Source: Lucinisca nassula
Taxonomy: Eukaryota > Mollusca > Bivalvia > Lucinida > Lucinidae
Direction: 5' to 3'
NCBI GenBank assembly: GCA_963580285.1
Contig: OY757023.1
Location: 129,922,027 to 129,986,026 of the forward strand
DNA: 64,000 nucleotides
Shown here one piece after another: positions 49,201 to 61,200 of this stretch. Every line of letters begins with the position of its first letter. Within the stretch, counting starts at the first letter, position 1. Under the pieces are notes generated by a model, which worked only from the letters and a program-made list of their open reading frames with translations, searched no databases and was not told the origin of the DNA. Position numbers and translations under genes: made by a program.

Positions 49201-52200
49201 TGCTTCCGATGCACGATACACCACTAGGCAAATAGCTAGTATGGTTGGCATCTCATTAGGAGCAGCTCATACAATTCTGAAACGGGATTTGAAAATGAGA
49301 AAGATCTGTGCTAGATGGATTCCCCATCTGTTGACAGATGAGCTGAAAAAGACACGCGTTCCGTGCGCCAAGAAGTTGCTTAAAAAGTTTCCAAATTACA
49401 ATGCACGGTCTTTCCCTAATGGTGACGAGACATCGGTTCACTTTTTTGAGCCAAAACGAAAGATTCAGAACAAAATATGGGCAACAAAGTATTGCAAAAG
49501 ACCATGCATTGCAAAGCGAACCATGAGCGCCAAGAAGGTAATGTATGCCATATTCTTTTCAAATCAGGGCCCTGCTATTCAGGTTGCTGTGCCTAAAGGC
49601 AAATCTGTAAATGCGAAGTTTTACAAGAATAAAGTTTTTCGAAAATTGAAGAAATATTTCAAAGAACGAAGACCCGCAACTGGTTTGGCCAATGTCAGAT
49701 TGCTACATGACAATGCGTCATCGCACAAGGCGTTCATTGTGCAAGACTATCTGAAGCAGGAAAAGGTTGTTCAACTCCCTCACTCGCCCCCGCCCATAGG
49801 GGCTTGAAGAAATATATGGGCTGCAGGATGCTTCCACGCAGAGCTAAATCCGGCCCGCACACTAGTACTGGTAAACCACTTAGAGGATCTAAGCTTGCCC
49901 AGGAACCGCGGTGCGAGGCGGACCGTCCATGCTAATAAACCCTATTGGTTTCATTGGGCGACAGGGCTTAAGATGTCATTTCATCTCAATGTCGGGTAAA
50001 AGTCCCACAAGATTGGAAGCAACGTCTCCAAAATGACCTTTACAGTGTTGACGGGGACGTTAAACCTCAAATCAAACAAAACAAATCAACTCCCTCACCC
50101 CACGTATTCCCCTGACCTTGCCCTGTGTGACTGTTTTTGTTCCCGCGGCTGAAAAATACCTTTCTGGTCGAAAATTTGTACAGCGCAAACACCTCGGTTC
50201 TGCCATATTCCAGTGCCTTCATAGTATACCTCGAAAAGACCACCAAAATGCATTCAATGATTGTATCAGAAGACTGAAAGTTTGTATATCTGTTAAAGGG
50301 GAATACTTTGAGGGGACAAAATAATTTTTTCATCGAAATCTATCACGGAATCATTTTTATGTGCTTAGTTGCATTCATATTTGTTTTCACCTTTCGTTCA
50401 TCTGTTCGTCTGCTGGTTATATTATGTTTATAAGACCTTATAAATACCCTTTGATGGATTCCATTTATATTTGGCACGGTGGTAGTTTTAATTACCACCA
50501 CCCCTGTCGTGTGGTGGCGTGACCTTGACGCCAACATCACAGGCGTGGAATTTATCAAAACTTGAAATTTAATTTTGTATTTTTCGCTATGATCACGGCA
50601 CTATGGACCTTTAAACTTTACTTAGTGTTTCTGTTTGACAGGCGGACTCAGCATTCACCTTGACCCAGTTACCTGGTACTTCATTTTCCACTCCATTTAC
50701 ACTGCCAGATTATACCATAAGCCTTGAGGTTCCAGCAGCTGTTGTTGCTAGGGCCTTCAAACTTTACATGGGCCCCATCAAGCGATTTTGGTACTTATCG
50801 CCTATGCGAGCAGTAAAGGTTCAGGCGAGCCTGCGCATCCGCGCAGTCTCGCCAGAACCTTCGCAGCTCGCTCATACAAGCAGTGAATCAAGAGGAACCT
50901 TCAGACAGAAAGCCATATGCCTGGCCCCTCTGAATGGCTGGGCATGTGCAGTTAAAATTTGTCATGACGGAATGCTCGAAGACCCAAATTCGCTTGGCGG
51001 GGCTCAAATGATGTTTCTTGTTGACAGGCCAGCTCTGTTTACATCTTGACCCCATGCACTTGGCCTATATTTCATGCTCCATTGCCTTTGTCAGATTATA
51101 CCATTACCTTTGTGATCTCCGAAATTGTACTTGCTAGGACCGTTAACAGTTACATGATGTTTCTTTATGACATGCTGCCTCAGCAAACACCTTGACCCCA
51201 TGACCTTGACATATATTTCATGCCTGTTCCATTGACATTATCAGATTGGGATCTCAGCAACTATAGTTCAAACTTTACATAATTTCTCTTCTTGACATGC
51301 CGACTCAACACACACCTTGACCGCTTGACCTTGACCTATATATCACGCTACATTGACATTGTCAGATAATACCATAACCCTTTGGCCCCACCCATTGGGG
51401 CTTGGAGAAATAGATTGGGCTACATGATGCTTCCACGCAGAGCTGTCACTGACCATAAATGAGCACAGGTAAATCGCTTTGAGATGCTAAGCCTGCCCAC
51501 GCAAAGTGGTGCCGGTCGGACCGTCCCTACCTTTCAAGCCCTTTGGTTTGTTTGGGCGACAGGGATTGAGCTGTAATTTCATTTCATTGCCGGGCAAAAG
51601 TCCCACAGAATTGGAAGCAAAACTTTAAAATGATCTAAATAGTGTTGACGGGGGCGTTAATCCTCAAACAAAACAGTCTGATCGGAGTCTTTGTTGTACA
51701 CTGTCATAAATTAGATAGTTTTTTATCCATGCAGCCACAGAATAAATGCATTATGACTAAGTTTGTGTGCACTGGTTTGAGACTTAACAATGCATACATG
51801 TACGTATTTGAAAGCAAACTTTTCCGGACCAACGTCGGGCGGAAAGCGATACGACGTATACCTAATTGCAAATTTCTGGCCCCAAATCACATTTTCAAAC
51901 TCAAAGCGGTGACCTTCAGAAGCCCGCCAGTACGATTTCCGTCACAACAGTTAGATGATGTCAAGAGTAAACTTCAAAGAAACAAAACACATCACAGCTG
52001 TCAAGATGTTCCAAAAATAGCGTCATCGCTACCTCAAAATAGCGTCATCGCTACCTCTCATCTACATGAAAGAACCGCCGCCTAGCAAACCATTTCGCCA
52101 CAGTTTGACTGACACGACAAAGAACCGCCTACAAAAACTAACCACGTGAGTGGATAAGAAAATGTGAAATCGCATTTACTTTTGCGTTAGCAATTTTCTA

Positions 52201-55200
52201 CAGTAAAAGAAAGACAAACTAAAAGGTAGATCCAACTTGGGACATGTGTAACGGGACATGTGTAACATGAACCACACCAATTGATGATAATTTCATCAAA
52301 GTGATATTGCGACCAGCAAAGTCTCCGATAAGCCTGCCAACCTACTAAGTCTCATCAAAGCTTTGTCTGTTATGCCTGCTCAGGGTGAATGTTGTCTAGA
52401 ATAATTTCCCTCTGAAGCGCCTATCAAACTTTTTAGATGATCGATTGCTTTGATGATCGATTGCCTATATTGTACCTAAATTAATATGTTTTTTTGTTTT
52501 CGTTTTTTTTTTTTGTAGAAAGAAAATAACTTATTTTTTCTGACATTAGTATTATTAAAAATAAAACTAAATCACTTGTTCAATTGACTTTATTTGACGA
52601 TTTTATCATTTATGATTCAAAGACCTATTGAAAGTGCACGCTTGTCGTTTCAGGCTATAAGATCGCAGCGGGATCCAACAAACTAACTAAACTTAAAAGG
52701 CCGCGAGGCTAAAACGTTTTTTTTTTTTTTTTTTTTTTGTGCCCATCTCACCTGATGTTTAAAAATGTTGGGAAATAAATCAAACGCTTATGACCACTTG
52801 CACACCCGGTTTTGATTCTGATCCGTGTTATCATTTCTTTTGTCATTTTACTGCTACCTATTGTAATATCTTTGATATGAGCCATTGATCAAAGGTGCGC
52901 AAGTTGTCATTACTGTTTGTTTGATTTTCGGTTTAACGTCCCCGTCAACACTGTAAAGGTCATTTTGGAGACGTTGCTTCCAATTTTGTGGGACATTTAC
53001 CCGACATTGAGATGAAATGACTTCTCAAGCCCTGTCGCCCAATGAAAATGTAGCAGGTCGACCGTGTGGCTCGGTAGCTCAGTCGGTAGAGTGTTCGCAC
53101 GGTATGCGAAAGGCCCTGGGTTCGAGTCCCGGTCGAGCCATGTTCTTTTTCCAACCCTGTGACATTTGGTGGCCAGTGTTGGGGTCCAGCACCGCGTCTG
53201 AGAGCATGAAATAGTATGAAAATAAGTCTCGCATCCGGACTGGATAGGACTTAGAGATTCGGGACGAATTTCATGAGAAGAGATTCGGGACGAATCTAAT
53301 TAAGCAGGGGGAAAATGTAGCAGGTCGACCGTGTGGCTCGGTAGCTCAGTCGGTAGAGTGTTCGCACGGTATGCGAAAGGCCCTGGGTTCGAGTCCCGGT
53401 CGAGCCATGTTCTTTTTCCAACCCTGTGACAAAACTAATAGGGTTTTAATATTAGCATGGACGGCCCGCCTTGCACCCCGGTTCCTGGACAGGCTTAGAT
53501 CCTCTAAGCGGTTTACCAGTACTAGTGTGCGGGCCGGATTCAGCTCTGCGTGGTAGCGTCATGCAGCCCATATATTTCTCCAAGCCCCTATTGGCGGGGG
53601 CCGGTTGCCATTACTGTTTCAGGTCTTTGAATTTCAACTCGACTTATCAGGATATTTTTACACAGGCTAGATTATGTCACCATTTCAAATTTCATGCTCG
53701 GATAAGCAGGGGGTGGAATAGGTTGGCCCGAAATACCCCAGCCGAGTGACGTACTTTTACCATTTGCTGAGGAGTACCCGACGCACACACCACATTAACA
53801 CCACCCCCGGCAAACCCCACTTTATATTGGGAAAAAGTGGAGTTAACACGGGTATACATTACTTTTCTTATCATTAGGATAACTTGCCTTTATGAGATAA
53901 GGTCAAGAAAATGGCATGTATCAAGTGATAATTGGTAATAGTTTTCTTATTTCTGCCCAAAACATAAATTGTGGGTACTCGTTATAACCACCTCATTGTC
54001 CGCCCAAAACATAGATTGTGGATACGCCTTTATAACTGCGATATTGACGAGTATCCACAATCTCTGTTTTGGGGCAGAGATAAGACAACGATGTATACTT
54101 CTGTAAACCCCACTTTTCCCTAAATTAAGTGGGGTTTACCAGAGTATAGATTTCATTGACTTGTTAACATAATGTTTCTACTCCGATGTGGGTGCTCGTT
54201 AGAACCGCCACATACTCACTGAGGCGGTTCTAACGGAGGTCCTAACGAGCACCTATGTGTGGAGGATAATTAAGAACTTTGTCATCCGATAAATGTCATT
54301 GCTAGAGCCATGGAACGAAGCAGTGTATTGCTTAGGTACGTTATCCTAATGGAACACGCCATATTCTTTCTTACCCCTAGTGAAAACTAATGACTGAACT
54401 GGATGACGGGTCAAGTCAATACTGTAAATGTCATTTTGGAGACGTTGCTTCCAATTTTGTGGGACTTTTACCCGACATTGAGATGAAATGACATCTCAAG
54501 CCCTGTCGCCCAATGAAACCAATAGGGTTTATAAGAATGGACGGCCTGATTCACATCGATTTGCCTGGGCAGGCTTAGATCCTCTAAGTAGTTTACCAGT
54601 ACTCGTGTGTGGGTCGGATTCAGCTCTGCGTTAAAGCACCATGCAGCCCATATATTTCTCCAAGCCCCGATGGGCGGGGGCCGGCAGATGTATTGGTGCA
54701 TTGTCATGAAAACGTTTTAGTCGGGGACACTGATACGTTCTCCGACTAAAAAAGAACATAAAGGAATACTGTGAAATGAGACTCTAAAATGCGTCACGTT
54801 AACATTCGGAACAAGACGGAACAGGAGTTCCAGAAAAGCATACCCTTTTTGGATGCCCATGACGAGTAACTCGGTTTGCACCAAACAAAGACTCTGGAAT
54901 GATTATAATGTCCACCAAGTTCACCATCAAGTGACTCAATGATCTGAGGGCTCATATAAGTACAAAAGCAAACAAAGTTTACGCAACAAAGCACGGCATA
55001 TGACCAGAGTTGCCACGATGTTAACGAAATACATGAATTAATTATAATATAATAATAATAAATTAATAATAATAATGATAATAATAATAATACCTATAAT
55101 TGTTTTCAAAGAAAGCAGTTGTCCCCAATCAGCCAGCCTGAATGTTTTAAGACATGACCTTTAAAATGAGATCAAGGCCATCCAGACTTATTCAATGCAT

Positions 55201-58200
55201 TGGCCTGTAGCAATGATAGATCTATGCAAGTTTGATGAGAATCCCCCTAAGATACTTTGCAAACAAGCCTACCGTGACTGAAATTTGACAAGTTTAGTCC
55301 CAAACTGACCTTGAAAAGTTCATGGTCTCCAAATCTGAATCAACTCTTTATCTATTCCAGTGCTATGCCTTTCTGATGGGAATCTATCCAACGTTTCCTG
55401 CGATAACGCGCACTCATGTAGGATTTGACTGAAATTTAATGATTTTAATCCTTTGCTGACCTTACAAATAAGGTCAAGATCACAAACCTATTCAACTATT
55501 TGACTTGTCACAGTGATGTATACAAACAAGTCTGGAAAGAATCTTCCAAAAGGTTCCTGATATAAAATACACACACACACACACACTTAATTTGGCTTAA
55601 ATTTGCCCTGTGGTGACCTTGAAAATGAGATTAATGTCACTAAACTCTAATCAGCTCTTAAGCATATTTCAATGAAGTGTCACTGCAAGTTTAATGAAAA
55701 TCCTTCAACAGATACATACAAGATTAATTAGGCTGAAGTTTGCCCATTTTAATCCCATGGTGACCTTGAAAAAAAAAGTCAATGTAAACAAAATTTGATC
55801 ACCTCCTACGCTAATTCCAATGATATATTCCTGCAAGTTTGATGAAAATCCGCTAACCCGTTCAAGAGTTAATGTGCGCACAAGAAATTGTCACGTCCAC
55901 GCTAACGCCAACGAGATACACACCGACAACAGTAGGGTCACATAATATAAAATAGACACCTCTTTCCTAAAATTGGAAATAGACTTGTCCAAACTGTGAG
56001 GGAACGGGCCTCCGTGGCCTAGTGGTTAAGAGCGCTGACTCTTGATCATTAGGTCTCTCACCGCTGTGGTTCGAGCCTCGCTCGGGTCACATGTGAGACG
56101 CCAAGTTCTGCAACGGAAGGTCAGGTGGTTTTTCTCCGGGTACTCCGGTTTTCGCCCACCTCTGATTAACGATCGGCTCGATATGAGTGAAATAATATTG
56201 AAAGGGCCGTAAAACCAAAACAAAACAAAAACAACAACAAAAAAAAAAAAAACTGTGAGGGGACATCAAACCGACCAGGTTTGGAGAATCTTTAATATGC
56301 GCCGAATAAAGGAAGCGGCTGAATGAATCCGTATGTACACAGAAAAAAATTGTTTGGCATACAGTGTTTCCGATTATGAGCCGAGGCAGAGCATTTCCTA
56401 TAAGATCGCCTGTACGTCCAGCGAAGCAGGCGGACAGCGAAGACTCTGACCAGACTGTGTGTATGCACAGGCTGTTCAGTCTTCTCTGGGCGCACATACA
56501 ATATTATAGGAAATGCTGTGCCCCGGCTCATATCGCTCTTGCAGGTCATGCAAACAAACTGTGTTCCAGTCATGTAAAAATTCTTGTTTTTCCCGAGATC
56601 TACATTGGGATGGACGCGTGAGGGTGGAAATGAATGTGTCGTCATGAACTTATCGGCAACACTTTGTCATGCAGAACGGATCATTAGCGTATTTGCGATC
56701 AGCGAAGACTCAGATGATCCTGCGCACCCATGCTGTCTCGTCAGTGTTCAATGTTCGCACACCAGAAAGAGCAAAAGCGCTGCCCTCATAAGAGGCTGTG
56801 CTTCACCTTTATGTTTTGACTTTACCACGGGTGGTAATCAGGGGAACTAGCTCGAAAATGAGTCAACGGAAATTTGTTCCCTCGACACATCCGGGAACTC
56901 TCGAGCTAGCTCCATCACCAAGAAACTCGCAAACAAAGGTAGGTCTCGACGAGTTTTATCACCGTTTTTTTTCTTTGTAAGCTATTTATAAAAAAATCCG
57001 GCAATGCAGTTCCACATAGAAATGATTTAACTTTGTACCCCGCTAGAATTTGCCATGGAAATTTGCAGCGCTGGAGTATGAATGAAACCAAACTTTTTAT
57101 CACGGACCTGAAAAATTGTCAATTTATGTCATTACGGAGATTTTGGCCGACAATTTTTCATTTTCCGTCAAAAGTACGCCCTTCACACCCACAGAAACAA
57201 CATCCCTGGTGAAATGAAACATGGAAAGTTTGAAATAAGTAAAAAACATTTGGCCGTGATTACGTAACTTGCGACTTGTGACGAAATTACTGTCCGAGCT
57301 AGTCTTCTCGACAAGGAGCTAGTTCACTCGACATGGAGATAGTCCCCTCAAAGAAAAAAAAGAAAAAGAAACATTCATCAGATGACTCGGGCCTGATTCG
57401 ATGTCTTTCTATGGTCCTATCCAGTTTATCCAACTGGTTTCTTTACCTCTGGCTAGTTGGCCTGGTGGTTAAGATTTGACTTTTGAGGAGGAGTTTGAAG
57501 TGTATCATAATTTCTTTGAAACATTTATAGTACCAGATGAACATGTGTTCTGAGATACACTGCTTAGTAATGACTTGCATGGGTCTCCTGTGTTGGTATT
57601 TTTGACACCCATATTTGCTTATACAATTCTATGATCGGATTCTGTGCGGGTTGAAGAAATCTTGATTATGTTGTATGAAGACATGCCTCCTCTACGCCCA
57701 CAGACTATGTGCACACCCATATGCAATGGCACAACAAAGTCTATTTTACCAAGTGTTGAGTGAGTGAGTGTTTATTTGTTTGTACCGGAGCCATACGGCC
57801 CAGTCAACACTATTTTAGGCCATTTTTGAGCCGGTCAGTTTCCCTATCCACACTCATTCTGGGCAGCCTTATACGTAAGCGGTTAACCAGTACAATGCAC
57901 TTTCTTTCGCAAGAAACTGACAACTGCCCTTCTTGAATTAGCGGAAGGGGAAAGCATGACCGTAGGAAAGATTCCATGATCAATCGTCACAAGAGAATGT
58001 TGCCAACCCCGGCAGGTATCGAATCCGCGTCCTCCTCATCACCAGTCAGACGCGCATCAGACTGAGCTACCGAGGCCGGTGAGTGAGTGTTCTCGAGTTT
58101 TACGTCCTACCAACAGCTACGGTCATACGGAGATGAAACATCTGTATAAAGACTCATCCGAATGTCTGGAGAAATCCGGGGTCGAACCCACGACCACTGA

Positions 58201-61200
58201 TTTATGAGGCGAGTAGCTTATACACTACACAACGGAGGCTTCTAACAAAGTGTTGAAATAGCCTTTACATATGCTGTTTAAGGGCTATTTTAGCAAGTAA
58301 ACCTATAACATATTCAGGATTTCTGTATTCAATCTTTGTTTTGAGGAGGACAAGCCTTGTAATGGAATAATATATAAAAATGTATGCAGCTGCATGCCTT
58401 TTGCCTATTTTACATGTTTAAGGAAAGTATTTTCAAATTTGCTTTTGAATTTCTATTAAGTTTACAATAGACTGGGGTAGACCATGGCTGGGTGGGGGTA
58501 CAATAGTGTGGGGTAGACCGAGCCAGGGGTGGGGTCAAGGTTTTATTTTCCATACTCATAGGTGGGGGTCATAGGTTGACACTTCACATGATAGGGGGAG
58601 GGGTCAGATAATGTTTTTAAACGCGAAAAAAAAATCACCCAGCCCCTCCGGCTGGTAAATAATGACTGTTCCTTAACCCTTCTCTTGCTGAATATTCAGT
58701 TTAGCCACACCCATTTCTGACTTTGAAACAGTCAGATTACTTGATGTAATTTATTCCTAAAAATTCATAAATTGAATGTCAAACAGTGTAGATCCTGATC
58801 AGATGGCTTCTTCAGAAGCCAGAAGCCATCTGATCTGGATCTACACTGTTTGCGAAGGAAAAGGTTGTCGTGAACAGCAGGATAAGTGCTAATACATTGT
58901 TATATTGAATATTCGATTTTCTTTCAGATGGTCGCTTTCCAAGGAAAAAGTTCAAAAGGACTATTCCTGTGTAGAAAAAAACACCGGAAGTGCAGCCAAA
59001 AAATATATATTACTGTGCTAGAAAAGAAAAGTATATTATAATCGGGCGCCACTTTACTTGTATTCCCTAGATTATTATAGTTATTCGTGAATCATTCGAC
59101 TAAGTATCATCCCTTAATTTTGAGTATTTTTATCCGATAGATAATCATTACGAAAACATGCCTATATAATTCTGACCCCCTTGAACCCCACTTTTATATA
59201 GTAAAACTTAAAAGCATTTATGGGTAGGGGAAACAATAGTTTGTTCGCGGCATCTGGGTCACATGACCAAGATGGTTACCACGCCCATATATGGTAAAAC
59301 CATTAAAAATCTTCTCTATAACCAGTGGGCTGATTTCAAGAATCTTGGGTATGTAGTACCTAGGACTGCAGCACAACATACTTTGTTTAAACGATGACTT
59401 TAGGTTTATCACAAATAATCAGATCACCTGCGGGAACAATATGTGATTATTGAGTAAAACAAAAATCATCAAAAAGATTACCGGTAGGAATCAAATACTT
59501 CATTTATTCAATTACTCTTTCACACGACACTGGCATTTGTGTGCATATATATTTTCTTTCTTTTTCCATCCATCCTTCCATCCATCTACCTACCGACCCA
59601 TCCATCCATCCGTCCGTCTGTCCATCCGCACCAACAAATGTATAGTTAGGTGGCTATGTAAATGGACAGAATCAATGTAAGTCTATGGGATTTATTCGGT
59701 TAGACACCGAAAATACTTCTTTCCTGTGGCTAAAAGTAGCCACTAAAGTATCAATCCTGCCAAAAATAGCCACATAAGTATACATCCGTGAGAATGTCCG
59801 TCTATATGTTCGTTCGTCCATCCGTCCTCCAATGGACCAATCCATCCAAATACCCACTCATCCCTTTCTGTAGTGTACCCATCCATCCATCCATCAATCA
59901 ATCATTCCATCCATCCATCGATCCAACATCCATTGATCCGCTCCAAATGGGAGGGGGCGAAGCAACCTGGTGGGCGAAATGACTAAGGGGGCGAAAAGAC
60001 CAGGCTCTGTTGGCAAAACAACTAGGAGTGCAAAATGGGGGCGAAACGAACAGGGACAAACGACTGGGGGACGCCTTTGGGGCATAGCATCTTGTTACCC
60101 AACTAGCCAGAGGTAAAGAAACCAGTTGGACAACCTGGGTGGGACCATAGAAAGACATCGAATCTAATGAATGTTTCTTTTTCTTTTTTTTCTTTGAGGG
60201 GACTATCTCCATGTCGAGTGAACTAGCGACTTGTCGAGAAGACTAGCTCGGACAGTAATTTCGTCATAAGTCGCAAGTTACGTAATCACGGCCAAACTTT
60301 TTTCGCTTATTTCAAACTTTCCATGTTTCATTTCACCAGGGATGTTGTTTCTGTGGGCGTGAAGGGTGTACTTTTGACGGAAAATGAAAAATCGTCGGCC
60401 AAAACCTCCGTAATGACATAAATTGACAATTTTTCAGGTCCGTGATAAAAAGTTTGGTTTCATTCATACTCCAGCGCTGCAAATTTCCATGGCAAATTCT
60501 AGCGGGGTACAAAGTTAAATCATTTCTATGTGGAACTGCATTGCCGGATTTTTTTATAAATAGCTTACAAAGAAAAAAACGGTGATAAAACTCTTCGAGA
60601 CCTACCTTTGTTTACGAGTTTCTTGGTGATGGAGCTAGCTCGAGAGTTCCCGGATGTGTCGAGGGAACAAATTTCCGTTGACTCATTTTCGAGCTAGTTC
60701 CCCTGATTACCACCCGTGTTTACGGAGATACGCTGAAGACATTCTTGGATTATTAAAATTCAATTTAGAATTTTATGACATAAACTTTAGTTCGTAATCT
60801 CTAAGTGTCCGCCAGATGTTAACTCAAAATGTCAGTAAATATTCTGATTCAAGAAAAGGAGGTGATCGCTCGATTGATTTTCGTTTCATTCCATTTTTAT
60901 TTATTTATTTATTTATTTTTATTTTTTTTTTAGTCATGCGGTCATCTTGAACGTCAAGTAAGCCTGTCAGTTGAAGTGATGAATGTCACGTACACGTGAT
61001 GGGCGGTGCTAAGACTTGCTGTAATCAGATTGGCTAAGTCGAACCGCTTGCGTACAACGATTCGTGTTACTAGGTGCAGCATGAAAGGATGCCGTTTTGT
61101 TTGAGATATTGTTTTCGAAGGTCACCGCTTTGAGTTTCAAAATGCGATTTGGGGCTAGAAATTTGCAATTAGGTGTAATAAGGTCGTATCGCTATCGGTC

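Larger units (their letters stand above)
53049..53431 (+). mobile_element. TRIM-like element with a tRNA-like sequence in each LTR
   Basis: Two identical 116-bp direct repeats, 53049-53164 and 53316-53431, begin TGTAGCAGGTCGACC and end CCAACCCTGTGACA (TGT...ACA). Between them are 151 bp. A candidate primer site TGGTGGCCAGTGTTGGGG starts at 53167 and a purine tract GCAGGGGGAAAA lies directly before the second repeat. The unit AGAGATTCGGGACGAAT occurs twice inside (53253, 53279). No ORF. The target is SINE-A; the exact target duplication is unclear because of A runs. Alternative: a duplicated tRNA-derived SINE, but the TG..CA ends and polypurine tract favour an LTR-type miniature. Confidence 0.75.
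52919..53607 (+). mobile_element. SINE-A copy split by a miniature LTR element
   Basis: Parts 52919-53048 (GGTTTAACGTCCCCGTCAAC to CGCCCAATGAAAA) and 53432-53607 (AAACTAATAGGGTTTTAATA to AAGCCCCTATTGGCGGGGGC) rejoin to the family sequence CAATGAAACCAATAGGG. Confidence 0.9.
56826..60718. mobile_element. 3.9-kb element with ~630-bp inverted arms and TTTAC duplication
   Basis: Arms 56826-57460 and 60099-60718 are nearly identical inverted copies: CACGGGTGGTAATCAGGGGA ... and ... TCCCCTGATTACCACCCGTG. TTTAC stands at 56821-56825 and 60719-60723, a perfect 5-bp target duplication. The interior holds SINE-B, SINE-D, a TTAA-type MITE and simple repeats but no transposase. A CAC terminus with 5-bp duplication is the pattern of Transib/RAG-like elements; that link is inference only. 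Confidence 0.85.

Noticed and set aside
51642..52085. 147-codon + strand frame
   Set aside because: Overlaps the SINE-A tail and a repeat inverted at 61105; no domain, no splice or start context of note.
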